From: Eublepharis macularius
Lineage: Eukaryota > Chordata > Lepidosauria > Squamata > Eublepharidae
Assembly: GCF_028583425.1 (NCBI RefSeq)
Contig: NC_072791.1
Location: 189,696,311 to 189,760,310 of the forward strand
Length of the DNA stretch: 64,000 nucleotides
Direction of reading: 5' to 3'
Shown: positions 52,845 through 62,260 of the stretch, one piece after another
Numbering within the stretch: position 1 is the first letter of the stretch
Layout: each line of letters opens with the position of its first letter
Made by a program: the position numbers and the translations under genes
Notes under the pieces: generated by a model
The model's input: only the letters and a program-made list of their open reading frames with translations
What the model was told of the DNA's origin: nothing
Databases searched by the model: none

Positions 52845-55736
52845 CTAAGTCCTGGGTGGGACGGAGTCTTCGTCCTCTACTACATGCTGAAGAACTCTAC
52901 GTCCAAATGCTGCATCTGCCGAAGCATAAGTGTGGATATGGTAGTGCCTGATGAAAGTGGATGACGACGACCAGGTAGCTGCTTTACATATGTCTTCTAT
53001 GGAGGCATTCCGTCTGAGAGCTGCGTTTGTAGCCGCGCTCCTTGCCGAGTGTGCTGTGATTCCTGATGGGACTTCCAGCTTCATAGTTTTGTAGGCCTCT
53101 TGTATACATGATTTGATGGCGTATGCAATGGCAGTGGATGACATGCGTTGCCCCAATCTGGGATGTGAAACGTTGACGAAGAGAGAATCCGATTGACGGA
53201 TCGATTCAGTCCTTATCATGTATGCCTTAAGGGCTCTCCTAACGTCAAGATTGTGCCATTCCTTTTCTTTCGGATGAGATGGCTTCGGACAAAAGGAGGG
53301 CAAATTGATTTCCTGTGACCTATGGAATGTGGAATACGCCTTGGGCATAAAGGAAGGGTCTGTCCTAAGGACAACCTTGTCCCTATGAAAAATGCATAGG
53401 TCTGGACGGGCAGATAGAGCGCTCAACTCGGAGATACGTCGAGCCGAGGTAATGGCCACAAGAAAAATTGTCTTCAGCTTCAGCCATTTTAGTTGTACAT
53501 CCTTAATGGGCTCGAATGGAGGTTTTGTCAATGCTGAGAGAACGATACTTAAGCGCCAAGTAGGAAACCTGTGTACCGTTGGAGGTTTCAACAATGTAGC
53601 ACCCCTCAGGAACCTTCGCACATGGTGATGTGAAGCCAGAGGTACTCCATCTAATGCTGGTAGAACAGTGCTAATGGCTGCCACCTGTTTCCTCAGCGTG
53701 GCCGGGCGTAAACCTCTGTCTAGCCCCTCTTGCAAGAAACTCAGTATCGAAGCCTTGGTGGGTTGAGTTGGATCGACTTGCTTGCGTCTACACCAACGAT
53801 AAAAAGCTTTCCAGGACGCGTTGTATATCCTGACTGTTGACGCCTTCCTGGAAGCCAGCAGGGTGGTTATAATGTCTGGAGGGAAACCCTCTAGTCGGAG
53901 ATGGTCCCGCTCAATTTCCAGCCTGTCAGAGCCCACCACTCTGGACGGGGGTGCCAAATGGGCCCCTGCTGTAGTAGATCTGGATGGCTTGGAAGTCTGA
54001 GAGGAGAGGCTATTGACATCCGGCGCAGAGCTGCAAACCACGGCCTCCTCGGCCACCAAGGGGCGACCATGATCACTGTCGCTTGCTGTTCTTTTATTTT
54101 TCTCAGAAGCTTGGGAATCGTTGGTAGAGGAGGAAAGGCGTACAGAAGGCCCCTTGGCCATAACGCATGTAGGGCGTCCGTCCCCTCTGCTCATGGATGG
54201 AAGTACCTGGAAAAGAATCTCGGGAGTTGATTGTTCCTGTGAGATGCAAACAGATCTACCTCTGGTTTCCCGAAGTGTCTCACCAGCATCTGGAAGGTCT
54301 CTCTCTTCAAGGTCCACTCCCCCGGGTGCAGAGACTCTCTGCTCAGCCAATCTGCTTGGATATTGAGCACTCCTCGGATGTGCTCTGCTTGTAGGGATTT
54401 GAGGTTGTGTTCTGCCCAACTGATGATTTTGTTGGCTTCTCGTTGTAGACGGGACGATCTCGTTCCCCCTTGTTTGTTCAGATAGGACTTTGCTGCGATA
54501 TTGTCCGTCCGTATCAGTACGTGGTCGAGAGTCATTTGGCTGCTGAAGAATTTCAGAGCTAGGAAGATTGCCCGCATCTCCAATACATTGATCGGGAGTC
54601 TCCTTTCTCTCGCTGACCACTCTCCCTGCGTTGGAAAACCCTCTAGGGTTGCGCCCCAGCCTGTCAAGCTGGCATCGGTGAATATTTGAATAAGACGATG
54701 GGTGAGGAAGCTCTTGCCCTGTAGCAGGTTCATTTCGGTAGTCCACCAGCGCAGGCTTTCCTTGATCGGGAGCGGCACTTGGACTTTGAGGATCGTTTTG
54801 TGGGCGATCTGGGACTGGAATGGGCGTAGAAAACCCTGTAGGGGTCGTAGATGGAATCTGCCCCAGTAAATTGCTTCCGAGTGTGCCACTAACAGGCCCA
54901 TGAATTTGGACAGGTCCATTAGTAATGATAATGGTTGTCTGATTATATTGGATGCCATTCGAATTAGTTTTGTTCTCTTCTCTTTCGGAAGAAACATGCA
55001 ACCTTCTTTGGTGTCTATAATGAGACCCAGGTGTTCTAGACGTTGTGTCGGCTGAAGGGAACATTTGGCTCGATTGATAAGGAAGCCATAAGTCTCCAGA
55101 ATTCGAATGACTTCTGCTGTTTCCTCGATCGATGTTTCCAGGGAGACAGATCTTATTAAGACATCGTCCAAGTAGGGATGTAATTGGAATCCCCGCTCTC
55201 TGAGTTTGACTATGGGAACTACCAACAGTTTTGTAAACACTCTGGGAGCCGTTGCCAGGCCAAATGGCATTGCTCTGAACTGAAAATGGCTGTCGTGTAT
55301 GCAGAATCTCAGGAATTTTCGGTGGGCTGGGGCGATGGGCACATGAAGATATGCTTCGGTGAGGTCGATCGACGTTAGAAACTCCCCTTGCTGTAGAGCC
55401 TCTGCAATAGATCGAAGAGTTTCCATCCTGAACCGCTTCAGCTTGATGAATTTGTTCACATATTTTAAGTCCAGGATGGCTCTCCAGTCCCCGTTCCGTT
55501 TGGGGACTGTAAAAAATATTGAGTATACGCCCTGACCCTTTTCTTCTGCAGGGACTGGTTCCACTGCCCCTATTTGTAAGAGGTGTTGTATGGCTTGAAT
55601 GGTGATTCGCCTCTTGTGTGGGTCTCTTTTGAAGGGCGAGATGAGGAATCGCTCCGGTGGAAAGGTACGAAATTCTATTGCATAGCCTTTTGATACAATC
55701 TCCAATGCCCAGGCATCCGCCTTGGACTCTGCCCAT
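52845..55736 (-). CDS. DIRS tyrosine recombinase frame (963 codons open)
   Basis: The C-terminal third is a tyrosine recombinase: an N-terminal SAM-like part (ASTVRIYNASWKAFYRWCRR), then the first catalytic Arg in ITSARRISEL, HxxR in GITAHSARSAA and the nucleophile Tyr in FIRHYHIHTY near residue 930. All catalytic residues are present. The frame is open upstream for more than 500 further codons that lie over the RT-RNase H gene in another frame; that part is Ser/Pro/Gln/Arg-rich with no domain I recognise. The natural start is therefore unknown. I give the first ATG of the open frame, but the recombinase may begin much further in. It catalyses integration of the circular DNA copy. Confidence 0.88.
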   Translation of the reverse strand: MGRVQGGCLGIGDCIKRLCNRISYLSTGAIPHLALQKRPTQEANHHSSHTTPLTNRGSGTSPCRRKGSGRILNIFYSPQTERGLESHPGLKICEQIHQAEAVQDGNSSIYCRGSTARGVSNVDRPHRSISSCAHRPSPPKIPEILHTRQPFSVQSNAIWPGNGSQSVYKTVGSSHSQTQRAGIPITSLLGRCLNKICLPGNIDRGNSRSHSNSGDLWLPYQSSQMFPSADTTSRTPGSHYRHQRRLHVSSEREENKTNSNGIQYNQTTIIITNGPVQIHGPVSGTLGSNLLGQIPSTTPTGFSTPIPVPDRPQNDPQSPSAAPDQGKPALVDYRNEPATGQELPHPSSYSNIHRCQLDRLGRNPRGFSNAGRVVSERKETPDQCIGDAGNLPSSEILQQPNDSRPRTDTDGQYRSKVLSEQTRGNEIVPSTTRSQQNHQLGRTQPQIPTSRAHPRSAQYPSRLAEQRVSAPGGVDLEERDLPDAGETLRETRGRSVCISQEQSTPEILFQVLPSMSRGDGRPTCVMAKGPSVRLSSSTNDSQASEKNKRTASDSDHGRPLVAEEAVVCSSAPDVNSLSSQTSKPSRSTTAGAHLAPPSRVVGSDRLEIERDHLRLEGFPPDIITTLLASRKASTVRIYNASWKAFYRWCRRKQVDPTQPTKASILSFLQEGLDRGLRPATLRKQVAAISTVLPALDGVPLASHHHVRRFLRGATLLKPPTVHRFPTWRLSIVLSALTKPPFEPIKDVQLKWLKLKTIFLVAITSARRISELSALSARPDLCIFHRDKVVLRTDPSFMPKAYSTFHRSQEINLPSFCPKPSHPKEKEWHNLDVRRALKAYMIRTESIRQSDSLFVNVSHPRLGQRMSSTAIAYAIKSCIQEAYKTMKLEVPSGITAHSARSAATNAALRRNASIEDICKAATWSSSSTFIRHYHIHTYASADAAFGRRVLQHVVEDEDSVPPRT

Positions 55737-55768
55737 ATTTGTTGAAAACTGAGCAGTCGTCCCCCCAC
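54191..55768 (-). CDS. DIRS reverse transcriptase-RNase H
   Basis: 525 codons. The RT fingers and palm include VPKRNGDWRAILDLKYVNKF (about 90-110), the first catalytic Asp in SIDLTEAYLHVPI, MPFGLATAPRVFTK, and the active site YLDD near residue 200. RNase H follows with IFTDASLTGWG, LEMRAIFLAL and RTDNIAAKSYLNKQ (Asp-Glu-Asp) and a closing QADWLSRE. A short tail KPEVDLFASHRNNQLPRF is typical of DIRS RT proteins. The listed start is GTG (55768-55766). The frame runs further back without an ATG and is +1 relative to gag, so synthesis by frameshifting or by internal initiation is equally possible. It copies the element RNA into DNA. Confidence 0.93.
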   Translation of the reverse strand: MGGRLLSFQQIWAESKADAWALEIVSKGYAIEFRTFPPERFLISPFKRDPHKRRITIQAIQHLLQIGAVEPVPAEEKGQGVYSIFFTVPKRNGDWRAILDLKYVNKFIKLKRFRMETLRSIAEALQQGEFLTSIDLTEAYLHVPIAPAHRKFLRFCIHDSHFQFRAMPFGLATAPRVFTKLLVVPIVKLRERGFQLHPYLDDVLIRSVSLETSIEETAEVIRILETYGFLINRAKCSLQPTQRLEHLGLIIDTKEGCMFLPKEKRTKLIRMASNIIRQPLSLLMDLSKFMGLLVAHSEAIYWGRFHLRPLQGFLRPFQSQIAHKTILKVQVPLPIKESLRWWTTEMNLLQGKSFLTHRLIQIFTDASLTGWGATLEGFPTQGEWSARERRLPINVLEMRAIFLALKFFSSQMTLDHVLIRTDNIAAKSYLNKQGGTRSSRLQREANKIISWAEHNLKSLQAEHIRGVLNIQADWLSRESLHPGEWTLKRETFQMLVRHFGKPEVDLFASHRNNQLPRFFSRYFHP

Positions 55769-55784
55769 CGGAGCATTTTGAGAG

Positions 55785-57506
55785 TCAGGGCTTCTGGCCC
55801 TTATCCTCGGACTCGTGCCTGTTGCCGCGGAGTCCTTGTTGTCTGTTGAACTTGGCTTGGAAGGGGCCTCTGCGAGGTTGTGGTCTAGTCGCAGACCAGT
55901 TACGTTTAAGATCCTGACGATTCCTGGGCAAGGTATGGTGCGATCTGAACGTTTGGTACCCGAAGGATCGTCTCTCTGGTCTCCTCAGGGACTTTGGGAG
56001 TGCCTTTTTCTTATCCTTGGTTTCCACTAATATTTTTTCCAACTGATCCCCAAAGAGCTTGTCGCCTTGGAATGGGTAGGCCATCAGAATAAGTTTGGCC
56101 TGGAGATCCGCTTGCCAAGCCCGGAGCCATAAAAGTCGCCTGGCCGAAGAAGAAGACGCCAGTGCTCGAGAGGCCATGGTCATTGCATCCAGTGTGGCAT
56201 CTGCGGTGAAGGTGCAGGCCTTCAATATTCTGTTAGTTCCATCCAGAAGCCTCCTGTTATTTTCTGGAAGTAACTGAATTAGTCTCCTGGTCCAGACTAC
56301 TGCAGCTCTGGACACCATGGAGGCTATGGAGGATGCCTTGATAGACATAGCCAGAGCCTCATGAGCTCTTTTTAGCACCGCTTCTCCTTTTTTGGCTAGG
56401 CCATCCTTTATCATCCCTTGGCCATCTTCCGAAAGAAGTCCCTGGGACTGAAGAGCAGCAACAGGCGCGTCAATCACAGGTACCTGCAGGAACTGATTGG
56501 CAAAGTTAGGTAACACGTATAACTTTTTCATCACATTGGGAACCTGTTTGTTGGCTGCTGGCGTCAGCCATTCTGCCTTGAGCTGCCTCTCAAAATACTC
56601 AGGAAAAGGGAAGACTCTAGGGTTGTTCTCTGATCTGGGGAAGAACTCCCTATTCCCTTTTGGTCTGCCTTGTGATCCCTGTGAGGGGGTTTGTTCTTCC
56701 TCCCCCTTTCCTGACTCGTTCAGATCCAGGGCTGAAAGAGTTTTGGACAATAGGTAAGTATAATCGTCCATTTGAAATAGCCTATTAGACTGTTCTGGAA
56801 CGGTGGTACTTGCTTCTTGTTCCTCCTCTGAGAGAAACTCCCCCTCCTCAGAAGCCTCGCTAAGTGAGTGGTCCTCCTCCACCCATCTAGGGGTTTTGTT
56901 TTGCTGCTTTCTGGCTGCTTTTGTTGGCCAGGATGCAGGCATGTTGCTCTGAGCCTGAGACAATCCTGTGGGCTCATCTAGGGAGGAAGGGCTAGGCCCT
57001 GGGCTTTCTGCTTGACAAAGGGACCTTAGTTCTTCTCTAAGGGACCTTCGAATAGCTGCTAACATCTCGGGGGATACGGAGGAAGCACTTACATTGTCTT
57101 CTGGAGTGCTGTGTCTGGAGCCCTGCGCCGGTATAGGTGAAAATTGCCTCGACTCCCCCGCCGGGAGGTTGGCAACCTCGGCAATGCTTTTTGGCGGGAA
57201 ACGGGCCGCAGCGGCTGTTCCCGCCGAAACAGGGCTTTTTGCAGCCGCGCTCTCTCCTGGCGTCTGCTGACGACGCGCGGCTCTCCCCGGCTCCGTCTGC
57301 AACAGACGGGGCCGTTTCTTGGTGGGCTGTGCTCCGTCGTCGCGCACTCTTCTGCCGGGGGGCCGATCAGGCCTCAAAGGCGAGTCGGACCCGGCCGGGC
57401 CTGTTTCCACCGTCGGGAGGACGGTTCCTGGAGAACAGCCCTCAGCCCTTTCCAAAAAGGATTCCTCCGAGTCCGATGACTCCTGTTCCCTCATCTGTCT
57501 CTCCAT
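55785..57506 (-). CDS. DIRS gag-like protein
   Basis: 573 codons from ATG at 57506 to TGA at 55785. The N-terminus is acidic and Ser-rich (MREQESSDSEESFLERAEG). Next come Pro/Arg/Ala-rich disordered text with a basic patch TKKRPRLLQ that could act as a nuclear signal, an acidic middle (HSLSEASEEGEFLSEEEQE), and a more ordered C-terminal half. No CCHC zinc knuckle is seen, which is usual for DIRS gag. The role is inferred from its position first in the element and its likeness in layout to other DIRS gags: RNA packaging. The GC-rich stretch at 57,140-57,450 is its coding sequence. Confidence 0.82.
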   Translation of the reverse strand: MERQMREQESSDSEESFLERAEGCSPGTVLPTVETGPAGSDSPLRPDRPPGRRVRDDGAQPTKKRPRLLQTEPGRAARRQQTPGESAAAKSPVSAGTAAAARFPPKSIAEVANLPAGESRQFSPIPAQGSRHSTPEDNVSASSVSPEMLAAIRRSLREELRSLCQAESPGPSPSSLDEPTGLSQAQSNMPASWPTKAARKQQNKTPRWVEEDHSLSEASEEGEFLSEEEQEASTTVPEQSNRLFQMDDYTYLLSKTLSALDLNESGKGEEEQTPSQGSQGRPKGNREFFPRSENNPRVFPFPEYFERQLKAEWLTPAANKQVPNVMKKLYVLPNFANQFLQVPVIDAPVAALQSQGLLSEDGQGMIKDGLAKKGEAVLKRAHEALAMSIKASSIASMVSRAAVVWTRRLIQLLPENNRRLLDGTNRILKACTFTADATLDAMTMASRALASSSSARRLLWLRAWQADLQAKLILMAYPFQGDKLFGDQLEKILVETKDKKKALPKSLRRPERRSFGYQTFRSHHTLPRNRQDLKRNWSATRPQPRRGPFQAKFNRQQGLRGNRHESEDKGQKP

Positions 57507-57740
57507 TCCTAATTAGAGGGATGTTTCCCTCTGTCTTCCCCTCTATCTTTTTTTTTTTTTTGAGAGAAAAAAGGAAGAAGAGGAGAAGAAGGACAAAGGT
57601 GGAGGGATGAACAGACGAGGTGGGAACAGAGGTAAAGGTATGACAGATAATAGAGGAAAAAAAAAACACTAAGACAAAGATATGATCAAAAGGTAGCAGA
57701 GCTAGCCTATTGAGAACTGCTCTCCCCTGAGGCAGGAAAA

Positions 57741-57842
57741 GAACTGAGGAAAGAGAGGGTGGTCCCACATACCAAGGAAGAGGAAGAAAGATTCTACTTC
57801 CTGCCTCCCCGATTGGTTGGTGGGAAACACCCAAGATGTCCT
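57741..57842. repeat. DIRS inverted terminal repeat, copy 2
   Basis: GAACTGAGGAAAGAGAGGGT...CACCCAAGATGTCCT. Reverse complement of copy 1 with no difference over 102 bp. The outer 20 bp (CCGCCTCAGAGGGAGAAAGG) is unique to this end. Confidence 0.96.
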
Positions 57843-57862
57843 CCGCCTCAGAGGGAGAAAGG

Positions 57863-59449
57863 TATTTATACTTTAAATTCCATAAATACGGTAAATAGAA
57901 CGATTTTATACGCTAACTAAGATATAAAAGACACGTTTAATGTTGCTAAATCTGTAAAAGGAGTTTAGGTTTGATAGGAAACGACTGCATATAATTTCCC
58001 CACAAATTTTGGGTTGTTCCCAAAAAAATCAGGGTCCCTCCCACCCCTCCATCCCTGGAGAAAATTCCAGAAATTTTAGAACTATTGGTGCTGTGATGAT
58101 GGCCAGATATGGAAGACTGGTGTTTAGGAAGAGGGCAAGGACTGAATCAGACTATACCCAGAACAACAGTATTTGAGTAAGAGATACTCTTTGGAGCTGA
58201 AGGGAGATGGATTTTTAGGACTTGCTAAACAATATCCCAGAGAATGTGTTCCATTCCAGCACAGAATCGTCCACACTCCCAGGTTTTACATACTAGGAAA
58301 AACATTCTCTCCCCTCCACTTATTTAGCTTCCTTCTCTGAATGGAAGGAAAAAGTTTTTTAAGAAACTCATACACACCAATTATAATTTAGGATGCACAA
58401 TATTTACCAACAGACACAACCACATGCTAGCGAAGGAAAAATCTTCAACCCCACACGCTTCTACAGCAAAGACTCTTCCCACAAGAACATGAAAAATGGC
58501 AAAGGATCAATGTTACTGTCTACAACAATCTGAAAGCCCTGATCAACTATGGTCCTCTTCCCCCCCTACTCCTACAAATCCACATTACACTCATCTGTGA
58601 AAGAGACAGTCAAATCTATTTTCATGAGTAAGTTAAAAGCACGTAACATTCCCACTGCTAACAGGATTGCTTTACTTCTACTTCGAGGGGAGTTTTTTTA
58701 TCATATTCAGTAAATACAAATAAAAAGAGTTTGTAGAGACAGAAACACACGCAAATGAAAAGGCTAATCTACAAAGTCTCTGTGTATCATGTGCCACAAA
58801 CCACAACATACAATGCATCTGCCAGAGGAGCATACTTTTTAGTGTCTGCCCTGCCCATTTTGCATTACTTTATTAGTTCAAATATTAGAAAGTATTAATG
58901 CACCTTCATAAACCTCATTTTAGTCACTGGTTTTTAAAAGGCATTAGGTTTTTACAATTCCCTACCTACAAGTGAAAGTAATTAAAGATTTGTCCAGATG
59001 TTATTTTACAAAGAAAAGAAAGAAGAAATGCAATGTAGCTCATCAACGGTATGAAAGAGGCTAGCATATATTTGATTTCTTCCTTAATGTGGTAGAATTG
59101 CAAGCAGGTATATTATAAAGAAGTCAGGATAATATATATTGAGTCAAATGAAAGAACATGCATTATCTACAAGAAAGAAGAAACAAGTTAGAAGTGTTGC
59201 ATGCCAGAAGTACATTTAATATCTTCCATGTAAGAAACTTTCACAAGGCCTGGGGTAATTGGAGTACTTTCTCAAAACTGAGATCACTCTCTCTACCTAC
59301 AAAATTCATGGGGGATACACATATAACCAAACAACCCATCCATAAAGGGAATGGAATACTAATGTGGTATACCTTAGTGTGCCTGGAAAATTTGTTAACA
59401 TTCAGGGGCTAAGGCAAAACTGTTTAATATTCTGAAGCATTTTAAACTA
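57863..59449. other. Upstream intron or 5' flank, unassigned
   Basis: AT-rich. No gene or repeat recognised. The 84-codon frame at 59,158-59,412 is without homology I can name. Confidence 0.4.
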
Positions 59450-60122
59450 GGGGTGTGCAATCTAGATCTGGGATTCGGGGGGGGGGGAGGCAGATCTTTG
59501 CTGATCCAGCTGAATCTGGCTTTCCCAAATCAAATCAGAAAATCCTAGGTATGACTCAGGAACCCAGACCCAAACACCTTAGTAAATCCAGGAAATGTGG
59601 CTTCAGCCTCTAGCTGGCTTCTTCCTGGGCTTCTCTCGCTTTTTTCCAAGAAGGGGGGGGGCATATCCATGCAGGAGCTCTCCTTGTCTGCTTGGCTTCT
59701 GTGAGTGACACTGGTTCAGCTGAGCTAAGTTGCAACAGTGTCCCTTGCTTCAGTTTAGTTTGGGTGGAATTCTCTGTTTTCACACGATTCTCTGGTGTGA
59801 TACTAGTCCCCTTGATTGACTTTGATGGGGTGGGGGCAAATTCCATCCATTCCCTTGCTTCAGTTTGGTTCTATTGGGCTTCCTCTTGCATTTAAGAGTT
59901 GCCTTGGGTCACTGGCAGCCTTGCCCCTGTGTGTTTGTCTGAGAGCCTGCCTAGAAATGTTTCCTCATATTAAAGAATGGAGTGGTTGAGCAACATGTTC
60001 AGGGGGTGCTTGGATTTGGAGGGACTTCAATTTGGTTCCGTTGGGCTTTCTCTGGGCAGCATCTCAGAGTGTGCTTGTGGCCACTGGCAGTTTAGCCCCT
60101 GTTTGTGCCTGAGAGCTTGCTT
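59450..60122. repeat. Unclassified interspersed repeat with internal ~165-bp duplication
   Basis: It starts near AACTAGGGGTGTGCAATCT, a head I associate with a reptile DNA-type repeat. Two blocks of the same order follow each other: CTTCAGTTTGGTTCTATTGG...CACTGGCAGCCTTGCCCCTG...CTGAGAGCCTGCCTAGAAAT (about 59,860-59,963) and CTTCAATTTGGTTCCGTTGG...CACTGGCAGTTTAGCCCCTG...CTGAGAGCTTGCTTGGAAAT (about 60,026-60,128). An L1 has inserted at the end of the second block. Confidence 0.5.
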
Positions 60123-60129
60123 GGAAATA

Positions 60130-61778
60130 TTGTCCCCGAAGAAGTACAGAATTTATCTACAAGAAGGAACCCCTTTGTGGGTGGTTCCATATGAGGTGAT
60201 AGACCCGAGAGCTGTTGACAATGAACAACAATGTTTAACGTACAAAGAAATAACTAAAACTGAAGCATCCAAACTCAGAATAAAGACACAAGAGGAACTA
60301 TCACCTAACTACGACTGGTTCCAGTATAGACAGATTAGAGACTTATATAATTCGGACTCTGTAAAGGGAGGTATACGAATAGAGAATTCGGAACTAGAGC
60401 AGACCCTTCTTAAAGAAGATAAGAAAAGAATATCCAAGGTATACCAAGTACTGTTGAAGTGGTATACCGAGGATGAGATAGTTAAAACACAAATGGTGAA
60501 ATGGGCTATAAACTTTAATAAAGAAATAACAATGGAGGCATGGGAATACTTGTGGAAAACTACAATGAAGACAACGACATGTACTAATATCAAAGAGAAC
60601 ATTTACAAAATGATCTATCGTTGGTACATGACACCAAAGAAGATTGCGCTAGGGAATTTGAATACTTCTAATAAATGCTGGAAATGTAAGAAGCATGAGG
60701 GCTCCCTCTATCATATGTGGTGGTCGTGTGAGGTAGCCAGGCAGTACTGGGGGGAAATAATAAGAGAAATGAGTGAAATTTTACAATTTCAAATTAATAA
60801 GAACCCAGAACTCCTGCTACTGAACTTGGGAATGGAGGGAATTCCAGCCCAACACAGGACGTTGATATTTTATATGACAGCAGCAGCTAGACTTTTGTAT
60901 GCGCAAAAATGGAAAGTACAAGAAGTGCCAACTATTGAAGATTGGACTTACAAATTGCTGTATATGGCTGAAATGGACAAGATGACAAGAAAACTGAGAG
61001 ATCTGGACTCAGGGCAGTTCAACACAGACTGGGAGAAGCTGAAACAATACCTGGAGAAGAAATGGGAGGTGGGAGGAAAACTGTGGCAGTTTGAGAACTA
61101 CTGAAGTACTGAAGTAGAGGGGGGAGACTTTACCGGGGGGAGAAGAGATAAATGTGAATTAATAAGCAGTCAGATTAATAGATTGACATATATATAGATA
61201 TATATAGGTTAACAAACAGAACATAGAGAAAATAATTAACTATAAGGACTAAATATAAGGATTGATTAACTAACAATATTTTCTTTCTTTCTGATAAGTT
61301 TTGTACCAAACTGAATGTCTGAAGATATAGATGGGTCAAATTGATTGACTACGTGAGGAGAGATATATAGAACTATTATAAAAAGATAGACTGAGTAATA
61401 TATAGAGAATAAGTCAAATTGTTTGATATAAATGAATGTATGATCTATATGGTTTATGATATATAGAAATATCTGAAATTGAAAAATTGGGATAAATTGT
61501 TTATCTAAGATGGAAACAAAGACTTACAGTTTGGGCATACAATGTTAAAAATAGTTAAGGATGTACTGCTTAGAATAATGGAGAATATATATTTGTTTTA
61601 GAGAGAGGAAGTTAATAAAATTAAGGGAAAGGGGACAAAGGGTAGGAAAGCTGTTGGAAGTCAACAAAAAGGGGGGGAAAGGGAGGGGGTTAGAGATGAA
61701 AAAATTGGGGAAAATTGAATGTAAATGTGGAAATAATGGATTCTAACCCAATAAAAATTTTTCAAAAAAAAAAAAAAA
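60130..61778 (+). mobile_element. 5'-truncated L1 LINE with poly-A tail
   Basis: It comprises the C-terminal part of ORF2, a stop at 61,104, about 670 bp of 3' UTR, AATAAA near 61,751 and a 15-base poly-A end. A 7-bp duplication GGAAATA flanks it (60,123-60,129 and 61,779-61,785). Simple 5' truncation is typical of target-primed reverse transcription. Antisense to ACVR1. Confidence 0.9.
60136..61104 (+). CDS. L1 ORF2 C-terminal fragment (no RT or endonuclease)
   Basis: About 320 open codons, continuing an accidental upstream frame from 59,977. Landmarks: SELEQTLLKEDKKRISKVYQ, NIYKMIYRWYMTPKKIA, then the cysteine-rich CWKCKKHEGSLYHMWWSC (CxxC-H-C), then WKVQEVPTIEDWTYKLLYMA and the stop after GGKLWQFENY. 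This is the C-terminal segment of L1 ORF2. The endonuclease and reverse transcriptase are missing through truncation, so the copy is dead. The frame has no internal stop, so it is fairly young. Confidence 0.85.
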   Translation, partial: PKKYRIYLQEGTPLWVVPYEVIDPRAVDNEQQCLTYKEITKTEASKLRIKTQEELSPNYDWFQYRQIRDLYNSDSVKGGIRIENSELEQTLLKEDKKRISKVYQVLLKWYTEDEIVKTQMVKWAINFNKEITMEAWEYLWKTTMKTTTCTNIKENIYKMIYRWYMTPKKIALGNLNTSNKCWKCKKHEGSLYHMWWSCEVARQYWGEIIREMSEILQFQINKNPELLLLNLGMEGIPAQHRTLIFYMTAAARLLYAQKWKVQEVPTIEDWTYKLLYMAEMDKMTRKLRDLDSGQFNTDWEKLKQYLEKKWEVGGKLWQFENY

Positions 61779-62260
61779 GGAAATAACGTAGGAAATAACG
61801 AAGAGCAGCTGAGGGCATCTTCTTCAGGCCGTTCCCCCCCCCACACACACACACTGGCCAAGCTGGAGCAGGCCAGTCCTCTGGGCCTGCCCTTTCTTCC
61901 CTAGGGCCCAGCCTCCAAGAGGAGGTAACCACAGGACTGATCTTGGCTACCCTAGCTCTCCTTGGCCCTGCCCTATCCTCCTCTTGGGCCACTCTGGGTT
62001 GTGGCCTCTTGGGGCCACTCTGTGGTGGACTCCCTGCTGACAGCAACACCAACTCCGTGCTGCAGAACCCAACCCAGACAGCCACACCTGTGGCAGCAGG
62101 TAAGGGCCTGGCCTGCTTCCTCACCCACTCCTAGCACCAACTGGGTCAATTTTACTGGCTACAGGGCCCAAGTTGGTGTGGGGAGTCGCACTGCACCTGG
62201 TGGTGGCAGAGCCAGCCCCTTCACAGCCTATGAGGGGGCTAATCGAAGTCCATCACTGTC
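61779..62260. other. GC-rich unclassified block
   Basis: Clearly richer in G+C than its neighbours. It has C and CA runs at 61,835-61,852 and open frames on both strands without homology I recognise. GGCAGCAGGTAAGGGCC at 62,092 looks like a splice donor but nothing supports an exon. It could be an old retroelement 5' region. Confidence 0.3.

Larger units (their letters stand above)
52343..57862 (-). mobile_element. DIRS-type tyrosine-recombinase retrotransposon, structurally complete
   Basis: The element is about 5.5 kb. It has inverted terminal repeats (102 bp identical, 52,398-52,499 and 57,741-57,842), an internal complementary region at 52,737-52,829, and three long minus-strand frames in the order gag, RT-RNase H, tyrosine recombinase. 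This is the DIRS1 layout: the element replicates through a circle closed with help of the internal complementary region and integrates by recombinase, not by a DDE integrase. There is no target duplication, as expected. The perfect terminal repeats and open frames indicate a recent insertion. It lies in the same orientation as ACVR1, upstream of exon 2. Confidence 0.95.

Noticed and set aside
53392..56757. Many plus-strand frames across 53-57 kb
   Set aside because: They are shadows of the minus-strand DIRS genes and show no homology of their own.
57137..57610. A CpG-rich promoter for ACVR1
   Set aside because: The GC-rich stretch is the 5' coding part of the DIRS gag frame.
59977..60135. 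The ATG at 59,977 as the start of a 375-aa gene
   Set aside because: The first ~50 codons come from an unrelated repeat before the L1 insertion; only the part after about 60,136 is L1 ORF2.
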